64,000 bases of DNA from Megalopta genalis (taxonomy: Eukaryota > Arthropoda > Insecta > Hymenoptera > Halictidae). Positions 14,875 through 30,200 of this stretch are shown in pieces (position 1 is the first letter of the stretch; every line of letters starts with the position of its first letter). Below the pieces are notes generated by a model. It was not told where the DNA came from. It saw only the letters and a list, made by a program, of their open reading frames with translations, and did not search any database. A program made the translations under genes and the position numbers. The stretch lies in NCBI RefSeq assembly GCF_051020955.1, contig NW_027476196.1:310001-374000 (forward strand), written 5' to 3'.

Positions 14875-17800
14875 ATGTGTTTCGCATGGATTTGAAGCTA
14901 ATCGTTTGTATCGCATGCAGTTGAAGCTAAATCATGTATATCACAAGTATTTGAAGCTAAACCATTTGATTCGCATGGATTTGATGCTATGCCATCTACT
15001 TCGCTTTTATTTGAAACTGAATCATATGTTTCTCTTGAATTTGAAGCTAACACGTTCGTTTCACATGCAGTTGAAGCTAAATCATGTATGTCACAAGTAT
15101 TTGAAGCTGAACCATTTGTTTCGCACGAATATCAGGCTAAACCATGTGTTTGGAATGAATTTGAAGCTAAATCATGTGTTTCGCATAGATTTGAAGCTAA
15201 CTCATTTGTTACGCATGCAGTTGAAGCTGAATCATGTATATCCCAAGTATTTGAAGCTCAACCAATTGATTCGCATGGATTTGAAGATAAGCCTTCTACT
15301 TCGCATTGATTTTAATCTAAATCATGTGTTTCGCATGCATTTGAAGCTAATCGTTTGTATCGCATGGAGTTGAAGCTAAATCATGTATATCACAAGTATT
15401 TGCAGCTAAACCATTTGATTCGCATGGATTTGATGCAATGCCATCTACTTCGCTTTTATTTGAAACTGAATCATGTGTTTCTCTTGAATTTGAAGCTAAC
15501 TAGTTTGTTTCGTAATGCAGTTGAAGCTAAATCATGTATATCACAATTATTTGAACTAAACCATTTGATTCGCATGGATTTCAAAATAAGCCTTCTACTT
15601 CCCATTGATTTTAATCTAAATCATCTGTTTCGCAGGGGATTTAAAGCTATCTCGTTTGTTTCGCATGCAGTTGAAGTTAAATCATGTATATCACAGGTAT
15701 TTGAAGCTAAACCAGTTGTTTCGCATGGATTCGAAGATAAGCCTTCTAAATCGCATTGATTTCAAGCTAAATCATGTGTTTCGCATGGATTTCAAGCTAA
15801 CTCGTTTGTTTCGCATGCAATTGAAGCTAAATCATGTATATCACAATTATTTGAAGCTAAACCATTTGATTCGCATGGATTTCAAAATAAGCCTTCTACT
15901 TCGCATTGATTTTAATCTAAATCATCTGTTTCGGATGGATTTAAAGCTATCTCGTTTTTTTCGCATGCAGTTGAAGATAAATCATGTATATCACAGGTAT
16001 TTGAAGCTAAACCATTTGTTTCGCATGGATTCGAATATAAGCCTTCTAAATCGCATTGATGTCAAGCTAAATCATATGTTTCGCATAGATTTGAAGCTAA
16101 CTCGCTAATTTTGCATGTTGTTGAAGCTTATTCATGTATATCACAAGTATTTGAAGCTAAACCATTTGTTTCGCAAGGATTCGAAGATCAGCCTTCTACT
16201 TCGCATTGATAAGAAGCAAAATCATGTGTTTCGCATGGATTTGAAGCTAACTCGTTCGTTTTGCTTGCATTTGAATCTAAATCATGCACATCACAAGTAT
16301 TTGAAGCTGAACCACTTGTTTCGCATGGATTCGAAGATCAGCCTTCTACTTCGCATTGATTTTAATCTAAATCATGTGTTTCGCATGCATTTGAAGCTAA
16401 TCGTTTGTATCGCATGGAGTTGAAGCTAAATCATGTATATCACAAGTATTTGCAGCTAAACCATTTGATTCGCATGGATTTGATGCAATGCCATCTACTT
16501 CGCTTTTATTTGAAACTGAATCATGTGTTTCTCTTGAATTTGAAGCTAACTAGTTTGTTTTGTAATGCAGTTGAAGCTAAATCATGTATATCACAATTAT
16601 TTGAAGCTAAACCATTTGATTCGCACGGATTTCAAAATAAGCCTTCTACTTCGCATTGATTTTAATCTAAATCATCTGTTTCGGATGGATTTAAAGCTAT
16701 CTCGTTTTTTTCGCATGCAGTTGAAGATAAATCATGTATATCACAGGTATTTGAAGCTAAACCATTTTATTCGCATGGATTTCAAAATAAGCCTTCTACT
16801 TCGCATTGATTTTAATCTAAATCATCTATTTCGGATGGATTTAAAGCTATCTCGTTTGTTTCGCATGCAGTTTAAGATAAATCATGTATATCACGAGTAT
16901 TTGAAGCTAATCCATTTGTTTCGCGTGGATTCGAAGATCAGCCTTCTACTTCGCATTGATTTGAAGTTAAATCATATGTTTCGCATGGATTTGAAGCTAA
17001 TCGTTTGTATCGCATGCAGTTGAAGCTAAATCATGTATATCACAAGTATTTGAAGCTAAACCATTTGATTCGCATGGATTTGATGCTATGCCATCTACTT
17101 CGCTTTTATTTGAAACTGAATCATGTGTTTCTCTTGAAATTGAAGCTAACACGTTCGTTTCACATGCAGTTGAAGCTAAATCATGTATGTCACAAGTATT
17201 TGAAGCTGAACCATTTGTTTCGCACGAATATCAGGCTAAACCATGTGTTTGGAATGAATTTGAAGCTAAATCATGTGTTTCGCATAGATTTGAAGCTAAC
17301 TCATTTGTTACGCATGCAGTTGAAGCTGAATCATGTATATCCCAAGTATTTGAAGCTCAACCAATTGATTCGCATGGATTTGAAGATAAGCCTTCTACTT
17401 CGCATTGATTTTAATCTAAATCATGTGTTTCGCATGCATTTGAAGCTAATCGTTTGTATCGCATGGAGTTGAAGCTAAATCATGTATATCACAAGTATTT
17501 GCAGCTAAACCATTTGATTCGCATGGATTTGATGCAATGCCATCTACTTCGCTTTTATTTGAAACTGAATCATGTGTTTCTCTTGAATTTGAAGCTAACT
17601 AGTTTGTTTCGTAATGCAGTTGAAGCTAAATCATGTATATCACAATTATTTGAACTAAACCATTTGATTCGCATGGATTTCAAAATAAGCCTTCTACTTC
17701 CCATTGATTTTAATCTAAATCATCTGTTTCGCAGGGGATTTAAAGCTATCTCGTTTGTTTCGCATGCAGTTGAAGTTAAATCATGTATATCACAGGTATT

Positions 17801-17882
17801 TGAAGCTAAACCAGTTGTTTCGCATGGATTCGAAGATAAGCCTTCTAAATCGCATTGATTTCAAGCTAAATCATGTGTTTCG
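14875..17882. repeat. 2099-bp spaced duplication
   Basis: About 14875-15783 matches 16974-17882 at offset 2099 with isolated substitutions. Each copy contains the recurrent 106-codon frame (14989-15309 and 17088-17408). The intervening sequence at 15790-16970 is related to 7035-8215. Confidence 0.75.
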
Positions 17883-18209
17883 CATGGATTTGAAGCTAAC
17901 TCGCTAGTTTTGCATGCTGTTGAAGCTTATTCATGTACATCACAACTATTTGAAGCTAAACCATTTGTTTCGCAAGGATTCGAAGATCAGCCTTCTACTT
18001 CGCATTGATTTGAAGCGAAATCATGTGTTTCGCTTGGATTTCAAGCTAACTCGTTTGTTTCGCATGCAATTGAAGCTAAATCATGTATATCACAATTATT
18101 TGAAGCTAAACCATTTGATTCGCATGGATTTCAAAATAAGCCTTCTACTTCGCATTGATTTTAATCTAAATCATCTGTTTCGGATGGATTTAAAGCTATC
18201 TCGTTTTTT
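16170..18209. repeat. Large duplicated block, copy 3 of 3
   Basis: Matches 1-2040 and 7413-9452. The similarity to copy 1 continues to about 19129. Single differences can be seen, for example tcgcacgg at 16621 where the others have tcgcatgg. Confidence 0.83.
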
Positions 18210-20481
18210 TCGCATGCAGTTCAAGATAAATCATGTATATCACAGGTATTTGAAGCTAAACCATTTGCTTCGCATGGATTCGAATATAAGCCTTCTAAAT
18301 CGCATTGATGTCAAGCTAAATCATATGTCTCGCATAGATTTGAAGCTAACTCGCTAATTTTGCATGCTGTTGAAGCTTATTCATGTATATCACAAGTATT
18401 TGAAGCTAAACCATTTGTTTCGCAAGGATTCGAAGATCAGCCTTCTACTTCGCATTGATAAGAAGCTAACTCATGTGTTTCGCATGGATTTGAAGCTAAC
18501 TCGTTAGTTTTGCATGCTGTTGAAGCTAAATCATGTATATCACAAGTATTTGCAGCTAAACCATTTGATTCGCATGGATTTGATGCAATGCCATCTACTT
18601 CGCTTTTATTTGAAACTGAATCATGTGTTTCTCTTGAATTTGAAGCTAACTAGTTTGTTTTGTAATGCAGTTGAAGCTAAATCATGTATATCACAATTAT
18701 TTGAAGCTAAACCATTTGATTCGCATGGATTTCAAAATAAGCCTTCTACTTCGCATTGATTTTAATCTAAATCATCTGTTTCGGATGGATTTAAAGCTAT
18801 CTCGTTTTTTTCGCATGCAGTTGAAGATAAATCATGTATATCACAGGTATTTGAAGCTAAACCATTTGATTCGCATGGATTTCAAAATAAGCCTTCTACT
18901 TCGCATTGATTTTAATCTAAATCATCTATTTCGGATGGATTTAAAGCTATCTCGTTTGTTTCGCATGCAGTTTAAGATAAACCATGTATATCACGAGTAT
19001 TTGAAGCTAATCCATTTGTTTCGCGTGGATTCGAAGATCAGCCTTCTACTTCGCATTGATTTGAAGTTAAATCATATGTTTCGCATGGATTTGAAGCTAA
19101 TCGTTTGTATCGCATGCAGTTGAAGCTAAATCATGTATATCACAAGTATTTGAAGCTAAACCATTTGATTCGCATGGATTTTATGCTATGCCATCTACTT
19201 CGCTTTTATTCGAAACTGAATCATGTGTTTCTCTTGAATTTGAAGCTAACACGTTCGTTTCACATGCAGTTGAAGCTAAATCATGTATATCCCAAGTATT
19301 TGAAGCTCAACCAATTGATTCGCATGGATTTGAAGATAAGCCTTCTACTTCGCATTGATTTTAATCTAAATCATGTGTTTCGCATGCATTTGAAGCTAAT
19401 CGTTTGTATCGCATGGAGTTGAAGCTAAATCATGTATATCACAAGTATTTGCAGCTAAACCATTTGATTCGCATGGATTTGATGCAATGCCATCTACTTC
19501 GCTTTTATTTGAAACTGAATCATGTGTTTCTCTTGAATTTGAAGCTAACTAGTTTGTTTCGTAATGCAGTTGAAGCTAAATCATGTATATCACAATTATT
19601 TGAAGCTAAACCATTTGATTCGCATGGATTTCAAAATAAGCCTTCTACTTCGCATTGATTTTAATCTAAATCATCTGTTTCGCATGGATTTAAAGCTATC
19701 TCGTTTGTTTCGCATGCAGTTGAAGTTAAATCATGTATATCACAGGTATTTGAAGCTAAACCAGTTGTTTCGCATGGATTCGAAGATAAGCCTTCTAAAT
19801 CGCATTGATTTCAAGCTAAATCATGTGTTTCGCATGGATTTGAAGCTAACTCGCTAGTTTTGCATGCTGTTGAAGCTTATTCATGTACATCACAAGTATT
19901 TGAAGCTAAACCATATGTTTCGCAAGGATTCGAAGATCAGCCTTCTACTTCGCATTGATTTGAAGCGAAACCATGTGTTTCGCTTGGATTTCAAGCTACC
20001 TCGTTTGTTTCGCATGCTATTGAAGCTAAATAATGTATCAAACAAGTATTTGAAGCTAAACCATTTGTTTCGCATGGATTCGAAGATCAGCCTTCTACTT
20101 CGCATTGATAAGAAGCTAAATCATGTGTTTCGCTTGGATTTCAAGCTAACTCGTTTGTTTCGCATGCAATTGAAGCTAAATCATGTATATCACAATTATT
20201 TGAAGCTAAACCATTTGATTCGCATGGATTTCAAAATAAGCCTTCTACTTCGCATTGATTTTAATCTAAATCATCTGTTTCGGATGGATTTACAGCTATC
20301 TCGTTTTTTTCGCATGCAGTTGAAGATAAATCATGTATATCACAGGTATTTGAAGCTAAACCATTTGTTTCGCATGGATTCGAATATAAGCCTTCTAAAT
20401 CGCATTGATGTCAAGCTAAATCATATGTTTCGCATAGATTTGAAGCTAACTCGCTAATTTTGCATGTTGTTGAAGCTTATT

Positions 20482-23400
20482 CATGTATATCACAGGTATT
20501 TGAAGCTAAACCAGTTGTTTCGCATGGATTCGAAGATCAGCCTTCTACTTCGCATTGATAAGAAGCTAACTCATGTGTTTCGCATGGATTTGAAGCTAAC
20601 TCGTTAGTTTTGCATGCTGTTGAAGCTAAATCATGTATATCACAAGTATTTGAAGCTAAACCATTTGTTTTGCAAGGTTACGAAGATCAGCCTTCTACTT
20701 CGCATTGATAAGAAGCAAAATCATGTGTTTCGCATGGATTTGAAGCTAACTCGTTCGTTTCGCTTGCATTTGAAGCTAAATCATGCACATCACAAGTATT
20801 TGAAGCTGAACCACTTGTTTCGCATGGATTTCAAAATAAGCCTTCTACTTCGCATTGATTTTAATCTAAATAATCTGTTTCGGATGGATTTAAAGCTATC
20901 TCATTTTTTTCGCATGCAGTTGAAGATAAATCATGTATATCACAGGTATTTGAAGCTAAACCATTTGTTTCGCATGGATTCGAATATAAGCCTTCTAAAT
21001 CGCATTGATGTCAAGCTAAATCATATGTTTCGCATAGATTTGAAGCTAACTCGCTAATTTTGCATGCTGTTGAAGCTTATTCATGTATATCACAAGTATT
21101 TGAAGCTAAACCATTTGTTTCGCAAGGATTCAAAGATCAGCCTTCTACTTCGCATTGATAAGAAGCAAAATCATGTGTTTCGCATGCATTTGAAGCTAAT
21201 CGTTTGTATCGCATGGAGTTGAAGCTAAATCATGTATATCACAAGTATTTGCAGCTAAACCATTTGATTCGCATGGATTTGATGCAATGCCATCAACTTC
21301 GCTTTTATTTGAAACTGAATCATGTGTTTCTCTTGAATTTAAAGCTAACTAGTTTGTTTCGTAATGCAGTTGAAGCTAAATCATGTATATCACAATTATT
21401 TGAAGCTAAACCATTTGATTCGCATGGATTTCAAAATAAACCTTCTACTTCGCATTGATTTTAATCTAAATCATCTGTTTCGCATGGATTTAAAGCTATC
21501 TCGTTTGTTTCGCATGCAGTTGAAGATAAATCATGTATATCACAGGTATTTGAAGCTAAACCAGTTGTTTCGCATGGATTCGAAGATAAGCCTTCTAAAT
21601 CGCATTGATTTCAAGCTAAATCATGTGTTTCGCATGGATTTGAAGCTAACTCGCTAGTTTTGCATGCTGTTGAAGCTTATTCATGTACATCACAAGTATT
21701 TGAAGCTAAACCATTTGTTTCGCAAGGATTCGAAGATCAGCCTTCTACTTCGCATTGATAAGAAGCTAAATCATGTGTTTCGCTTGGATTTCAAGCTAAC
21801 TCGTTTGTTTCGCATGCAATTGAAGCTAAATCATGTATATCACAATTATTTGAAGCTAAACCATTTGATTCGCATGGATTTCAAAATAAGCCTTCTACTT
21901 CGCATTGATTTTAATCTAAATCATCTGTTTCGGATGGATTTAAAGCTATCTCGTTTTTTTCGCATGCAGTTGAAGATAAATCATGTATATCACAGGTATT
22001 TGAAGCTAAACCATTTGTTTCGCATGGATTCGAATATAAGCCTTCTAAATCGCATTGATGTCAAGCTAAATCATATGTTTCGCATAGATTTGAAGCTAAC
22101 TCGCTAATTTTGCATGTTGTTGAAGCTTATTCATGTATATCACAAGTATTTGAAGCTAAACCATTTGTTTCGCAAGGATTCGAAGATCAGCCTTCTACTT
22201 CGCATTGATAAGAAGCAAAATCATGTGTTTCGCATGGATTTGAAGCTAACTCGTTCGTTTTGCTTGCATTTGAATCTAAATCATGCACATCACAAGTATT
22301 TGAAGCTGAACCACTTGTTTCGCATGGATTCGAAGATCAGCCTTCTACTTCGCATTGATTTTAATCTAAATCATGTGTTTCGCATGCATTTGAAGCTAAT
22401 CGTTTGTATCGCTTGGAGTTGAAGCTAAATCATGTATATCACAAGTATTTGCAGCTAAACCATTTGATTCGCATGGATTTGATGCAATGCCATCTACTTC
22501 GCTTTTATTTGAAACTGAATCATGTGTTTCTCTTGAATTTGAAGCTAACTAGTATGTTTCGTAATGCAGTTGAAGCTAAATCATGTATATCACAATTATT
22601 TGAAGCTAAACCATTTGATTCGCATGGATTTCAAAATAAGCCTTCTACTTCGCATTGATTTTAAGCTAAATCATCTGTTTCGGATGGATTTAAAGCTATC
22701 TGGATTGTTTCGCATGCAGTTGAAGATAAATCATGTATATCACAGGTATTTGAAGCTAAACCAGTTGTTTCGCATGGATTCGAAGATCAGCCTTCTACTT
22801 CGCATTGATAAGAAGCTAACTCATGTGTTTCGCATGGATTTGAAGCTAACTCGTTAGTTTTGCATGCTGTTGAAGCTAAATCATGTATATCACAAGTATT
22901 TGAAGCTAAACCATTTGTTTTGCAAGGTTACGAAGATCAGCCTTCTACTTCGCATTGATAAGAAGCAAAATCATGTGTTTCGCATGGATTTGAAGCTAAC
23001 TCGTTCGTTTCGCTTGCATTTGAAGCTAAATCATGCACATCACAAGTATTTGAAGCTGAACCACTTGTTTCGCATGGATTTCAAAATAAGCCTTCTACTT
23101 CGCATTGATTTTAATCTAAATAATCTGTTTCGGATGGATTTAAAGCTATCTCATTTTTTTCGCATGCAGTTGAAGATAAATCATGTATATCACAGGTATT
23201 TGAAGCTAAACCATTTGTTTCGCATGGATTCGAATATAAGCCTTCTAAATCGCATTGATGTCAAGCTAAATCATATGTTTCGCATAGATTTGAAGCTAAC
23301 TCGCTAATTTTGCATGCTGTTGAAGCTTATTCATGTATATCACAAGTATTTGAAGCTAAACCATTTGTTTCGCAAGGATTCAAAGATCAGCCTTCTACTT

Positions 23401-24281
23401 CGCATTGATAAGAAGCAAAATCATGTGTTTCGCATGCATTTGAAGCTAATCGTTTGTATCGCATGGAGTTGAAGCTAAATCATGTATATCACAAGTATTT
23501 GCAGCTAAACCATTTGATTCGCATGGATTTGATGCAATGCCATCAACTTCGCTTTTATTTGAAACTGAATCATGTGTTTCTCTTGAATTTAAAGCTAACT
23601 AGTTTGTTTCGTAATGCAGTTGAAGCTAAATCATGTATATCACAATTATTTGAAGCTAAACCATTTGATTCGCATGGATTTCAAAATAAACCTTCTACTT
23701 CGCATTGATTTTAATCTAAATCATCTGTTTCGCATGGATTTAAAGCTATCTCGTTTGTTTCGCATGCAGTTGAAGATAAATCATGTATATCACAGGTATT
23801 TGAAGCTAAACCAGTTGTTTCGCATGGATTCGAAGATAAGCCTTCTAAATCGCATTGATTTCAAGCTAAATCATGTGTTTCGCATGGATTTGAAGCTAAC
23901 TCGCTAGTTTTGCATGCTGTTGAAGCTTATTCATGTACATCACAAGTATTTGAAGCTAAACCATTTGTTTCGCAAGGATTCGAAGATCAGCCTTCTACTT
24001 CGCATTGATAAGAAGCTAAATCATGTGTTTCGCTTGGATTTCAAGCTAACTCGTTTGTTTCGCATGCAATTGAAGCTAAATCATGTATATCACAATTATT
24101 TGAAGCTAAACCATTTGATTCGCATGGATTTCAAAATAAGCCTTCTACTTCGCATTGATTTTAATCTAAATCATCTGTTTCGGATGGATTTAAAGCTATC
24201 TCGTTTTCTTCGCATGCAGTTGAAGATAAATCATGTATATCACAGGTATTTGAAGCTAAACCATTTGTTTCGCATGGATTT
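20482..24281. repeat. 2250-bp spaced near-identical duplication
   Basis: About 20482-22031 matches 22732-24281 at an offset of exactly 2250 bp (fifteen pentamers). The copies share private variants, including tgcaaggtta at 20671 and 22921 and ccatcaactt at 21291 and 23541. The only difference I noticed is one T to C change at about 24208. This looks like the most recent exchange in the left half. Confidence 0.85.
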
Positions 24282-27200
24282 CAAAATAAGCCTTCTACTT
24301 CGCATTGATTTGAAGCGAAAACATGTGTTTCGCTTGGATTTCAAGCTAACTCGTTTGTTTCGCATGCAATTGAAGCTAAATAATGTATCAAACAAGTATT
24401 TGAAGCTAAACCATTTGTTTCGCATGGATTCGAAGATCAGCCATCTACCTCGTATTGATTTAAAGCTAAATCATGTGTTTCGCATGGATTTGAAGCTAAC
24501 TCGTTTGTATCGCATGCAGATGAAGCTAAATCATGTATATCACAATTATTTGAAGCTGAACCACTTGTTTCGCATGGATTTGAAGATAAGCCTTCTACTT
24601 CGCATTGATTTGAAGCTAAATCATGTGTTTCGAATGGATTTGAAGCTAACTCGTTTGTTTCGCAAGCAATTGAAGCTAAATCATGTATATCACAATTATT
24701 TGAAGCTATACCATTTGATTCGCATGGATTTCAAAATAAGCCTTCTACTTCGCATTGATTTTAATCTAAATCATCTGTTTCGGATGGATTTAAAGCTATC
24801 TCGTTTGTTTCGCATGCAGTTGAAGATAAATCATGTATATCACAGGTATTTGAAGCTAAACCATTTGTTTCGCATGGATTCGAATATAAGCCTTCTAAAT
24901 CGCATTGATGTCAAGCTAAATCATATGTTTCGCATAGATTTGAAGCTAACTCGCTAGTTTTGCATGCTGTTGAAGCTTATTCATGTATATCACAAGTATT
25001 TGAAGCTAAACCATTTGTTTCGCAAGGATTCGAAGATCAGCCTTCTACTTCGCATTGATAAGAAGCTAACTCATGTGTTTCGCATGGATTTGAAGCTAAC
25101 TCGTTAGTTTTGCATGCTGTTGAAGCTAAATTATGTATATCACAAGTATTTGAAGCTAAACCATTTGTTTCGCAAGGTTACGAAGATCAGCCTTCTACTT
25201 CGCATTGATAAGAAGCAAAATCATGTGTTTCGCATGGATTTGAAGCTAACTCGTTCGTATCGCTTGCATTTGAAGCTAAATCATGCACATCACAAGTATT
25301 TGAAGCTGAACCACTTGTTTCGCATGGATTTGAAGATAAGCCTTCTACTTCGCATTGATTTGAAGCTAAATCATGTGTTTCGAATGGATTTGAAGCTAAC
25401 CGTTTGTTTCGCATGCAATTGAAGCTACATCATGTATATCACAATTATTTGAAGCTAAACCATTTGATTCGCATGGATTTCAAAATAAGCCTTCTACTTC
25501 GCATTGATTTTAATCTAAATCATCTGTTTCGCATGGATTTAAACCTATCTCGTTTGTTTCGCATGCAGTTGAAGATAAATCATGTATATCACAGGTATTT
25601 GAAGCTAAACCAGTTGTTTCGCAAGGATTCGAAGATAAGCCTTCTAAATCGCATTGATTTCAAGCTAAATCATGTGATTCGCATGGATTTGAAGCTAACT
25701 CGCTAGTTTTGCATGCTGTTGAAGCTTATTCATGTACATCACAAGTATTTGAAGTTAAACCATTTGTTTCGCAAGGATTCGAAGATCGGCCTTCTACTTC
25801 GCATTGATTTGAAGTTAAATCACATGTTTCGCGTGGATTTGAAGCTAATCGTTTGTATCGCATGCAGCTGAAGCTAATTCATGTATATCACAAGTATTTG
25901 AAGCTAAACCATTTGATTCGCATGGATTTGATGCTATGCCATCTACTTCGCTTTTATTTGAAACTGAATCATGTGTTTCTCTTGAATTTGAAGCTAACAC
26001 TTTCGTTTCACATGCAGTTGAAGCTATTTCATGTATGTCACAAGTATTTGAAGCTGAACCATTTGTTTCGCACGAATATCAGGCTAAACAATGTGTTTGG
26101 AATGAATTTGAAGCTAAATCATGTGTTTCGCATAGATTTGAAGCTAACTCGTTTGTTACGCATGCAGTTGAAGCTTATTCATGTACATCACAAGTATTTG
26201 AAGTTAAACCATTTGTTTCGCAAGGATTCGAAGATCGGCCTTCTACTTCGCATTGATTTGAAGTTAAATCATCTGTTTCGCATGGATTTAAAGCTATCTC
26301 GTTTGTTTCGCATGCAGTTGAAGATAAATCATGTATATCACAGGTATTTCAAGCTAAACCATTTGATTCGCATGGATTTGATGCTATGCCATCTACTTCG
26401 CTTTTATTTGAAACTGAATTATGTGTTTCTCTTGAATTTGAAGCTAACTCGTTCGTTTCACATGCAGTTGAAGCTAAATCATGTATGTCACAAGTATTTG
26501 AAGCTGAACCATTTGTTTCGCACGAATATCAGGCTAAACCATGTGTTTGGAATGAATTTGAAGCTAAATCATGTGTTTCGCATAGATTTGAAGCTAACTA
26601 ATTTGTTACGCATGCAGTTGAAGCTGAATCATGTATATCCCAAGTATTTGAAGCTCAACCATTTGATTCGCATGGATTTGAAGATAAGCCTTCTACTTCG
26701 CATTGATAAGAAGCAAAATCATGTGTTTCGCATGGATTTGAAGCTAACTCGTTCGTTTCGCTTGCATTTGAAGCTAAATCATGCACATCACAAGTATTTG
26801 AAGCTGAACCACTTGTTTCGCATGGATTTCAAAATAAGCCTTCTACTTCGCATTGATTTTAATCTAAATCATCTGTTTCGGATGGATTTAAAGCTATCTC
26901 ATTTTTTTCGCATGCAGTTGAAGATAAATCATGTATATCACAGGTATTTGAAGCTAAACCATTTGTTTCGCATGGATTCGAATATAAGCCTTCTAAATCG
27001 CATTGATGTCAAGCTAAATCATATGTTTCGCATGGATTTGAAGCTAACTCGTTAGTTTTGCATGCTGTTGAAGCTAAATCATGTATATCACAAGTATTTG
27101 AAGCTAAACCATTTGTTTCGCAAGGATACGAAGATCAGCCTTCTACTTCGCATTGATAAGAAGCAAAATCATGTGTTTCGCATGGATTTGAAGCTAACTC

Positions 27201-30200
27201 GTTCGTTTCGCTTGCATTTGAAGCTAAATCATGCACATCACAAGTATTTGAAGCTGAACCACTTGTTTCGCATGGATTTGAAGATAAGCCTTCTACTTCG
27301 CATTGATTTGAAGCTAAATCATGTGTTTCGAATGGATTTGAAGCTAACTCGTTTGTTTCGCATTCAATTGAAGCTACATCATGTATATCACAATTATTTG
27401 AAGCTAAACCATTTGATTCGCATGGATTTCAAAATAAGCCTTCTACTTCGCATTGATTTTAATCTAAATCATCTGTTTCGGATGGATTTAAAGCTATCTC
27501 GTTTGTTTCGCATGCAGTTGAAGATAAATCATGTATATCACAAGTATTTGGAGCTAATCCATTTGTTTCGCGTGGATTCGAAGATCAGCCTTCTACTTCG
27601 CATTGATAAGAAGCTAAATCATATGTTTCGCATGGATTTGAAGCTAATCGTTTGTATCGCATGCAGTTGAAGCTAAATCATGTATATCACAAGTATTTGA
27701 AGCTAAACCATTTGATTCGCATGGATTTGATGCTATGCCATCTACTTCGCTTTTATTTGAAACTGAATCATGTGTTTCTCTTGAATTTGAAGCTAACACG
27801 TTCGTTTCACATGCAGTTGAAGCTAAATCATGTATGCCACAAGTATTTGAAGCTGAACCATTTGTTTCGCACGAATATCAGGCTAAACCATGTGTTTGGA
27901 ATGAATTTGAAGCTAAATCATGTGTTTCGCATAGATTTGAAGCTAACTCATTTCTTACGCATGCAGTTGAAGCTGAATCATGTATATCCCAAGTATTTGA
28001 AGCTCAACCATTTGATTCGCATGGATTTGAAGATAAGCCTTCTACTTCGCATTGATTTTAATCTAAATCATGTGTTTCGCATGCATTTGAAGCTGATCGT
28101 TTGTATCGCATGGAGTTGAAGCTAAATCATGCATATCACAAGTATTTGCAGCTAAACCATTTGATTCGCATGGATTTGATGCAATGCCATCTACTTCGCT
28201 TTTATTTGAAACTGAATCATATTTTTCTCTTGAATTTTAAGCTAACTAGTTTGTTTCGTAATGCAGTTGAAGCTAAATCATGTATATCACAATTATTTGA
28301 AGCTAAACCATTTGATTCGCATGGATTTCAAAATAAGCCTTCTACTTCGCATTGATTTTAATCTAAATCATCTGTTTCGCATGGATTAAAAGCTATCTCG
28401 TTTGTTTCGCATGCAGTTGAAGATAAATCATGTATATCACAGGTATTTGAAGCTAAACCAGTTGTTTCGCATGGATTCGAAGATAAGCCTTCTAAATCGC
28501 ATTGATTTCAAGCTAAATCATGTGTTTCGCATGGATTTGAAGCTAACTCGCTAGTTTTGCATGCTGTTGAAGCTTATTCATGTACATCACAAGTATTTGA
28601 AGCTAAACCATTTGTTTCGCAAGGATTCGAAGATCAGCCTTCTACTTCGCATTGATAAGAAGCTAAATCATGTGTTTCGCTTGGATTTCAAGCTAACTCG
28701 TTTGTTTCGCATGCAACTGAAGCTAAATCATGTATATCAATTATTTGAAGCTAAACCATTTGATTCGCATGGATTTCAAAATAAGCCTTCTACTTGCATT
28801 GATTTCAATCTAAATCATCTGTTTCGGATGGATTTAAAGCTATCTCGTTTTTTTCGCATGCAGTTGAAGATAAATCATGTATATCACAGGTATTTGAAGC
28901 TAAACCATTTGTTTCGCATGGATTCGAATATAAGCCTCCTAAATCGCATTGATGTCAAGCTAAATCATATGTTTCGCATAGATTTGAAGCTAACTCGCTA
29001 ATTTTGCATGCTGTTGAAGCTTATTCATGTATATCCCAAGTATTTGAAGCTAAACCATTTGTTTCGCAAGGATTCGAAGATCAGCCTTCTACTTCGCATT
29101 GATAAGAAGCTAACTCATGTGTTTCGCATGGATTTGAAGCTAACTCGTTAGTTTTGCATGCTGTTGAAGCTAAATCATGTATATCACAAGTATTTGAAGC
29201 TAAACCATTTGTTTCGCAAGGATACGAAGATCAGCCTTCTACTTCGCATTGATAAGAAGCAAAATCATGTGTTTCGCATGGATTTGAAGCTAACTCGTTC
29301 GTTTCGCTTGCATTTGAAGCTAAATCATGCAGATCACAAGTATTTGAAGCTGAACCACTTGTTTCGCATGGATTTGAAGATAAGCCTTCTACTACGCATT
29401 GATTTGAAGCTAAATCATGTGTTTCGAATGGATTTGAAGCTAACTCGTTTGTTTCGCATGCAATTGAAGCTAAATCATGTATATCACAATTATTTGAAGC
29501 TAAACCATTTGATTCGCATGGATTTCAAAATAAGCCTTCTACTTCGCATTGATTTTAATCTAAATCATCTGTTTCGGATGGATTTAAAGCTAACTCGTTA
29601 GTTTTGCATGCTGTTGAAGCTAAATCATGTATATCACAATTATTTGAAGCTAAACCATTTGATTCGCATGGATTTCAAAATAAGCCTTCTACTTCGCATT
29701 GATTTTAATCTAAATCATCTGTTTCGGATGGATTTAAAGCTTTCTCGTTTGTTTCGCATGCAGTTGAAGATAAATCATGTATATCACAAGTATTTGAAGC
29801 TAATCCATTTGTTTCGCGTGGATTCGAAGATCAGCCTTCTACTTCGCATTGATTTGAAGTTAAATCATATGTTTCGCATGGATTTGAAGCTAATCGTTTG
29901 TATCGCATGCAGTTGAAGCTAATTCATGTATATCACAATTATTTGAAGCTAAACCATTTGATTCGCATGGGTTTGATGCTATGCCATCTACTTCGCTTTT
30001 ATTTGAAACTGAATCATGTGTTTCTCTTGAATTTGAAGCTAACACTTTCGTTTCACATGCAGTTGAAGCTATATCATGTATGTCACAAGTATTTGTAGCT
30101 GAACCATTTGTTTCACACGAATATCAGGCTAAACAATGTGTTTGGAATGAATTTGAAGCTAAATCATGTGTTTCGCATAGATTTGAAGCTAACTCATTTC

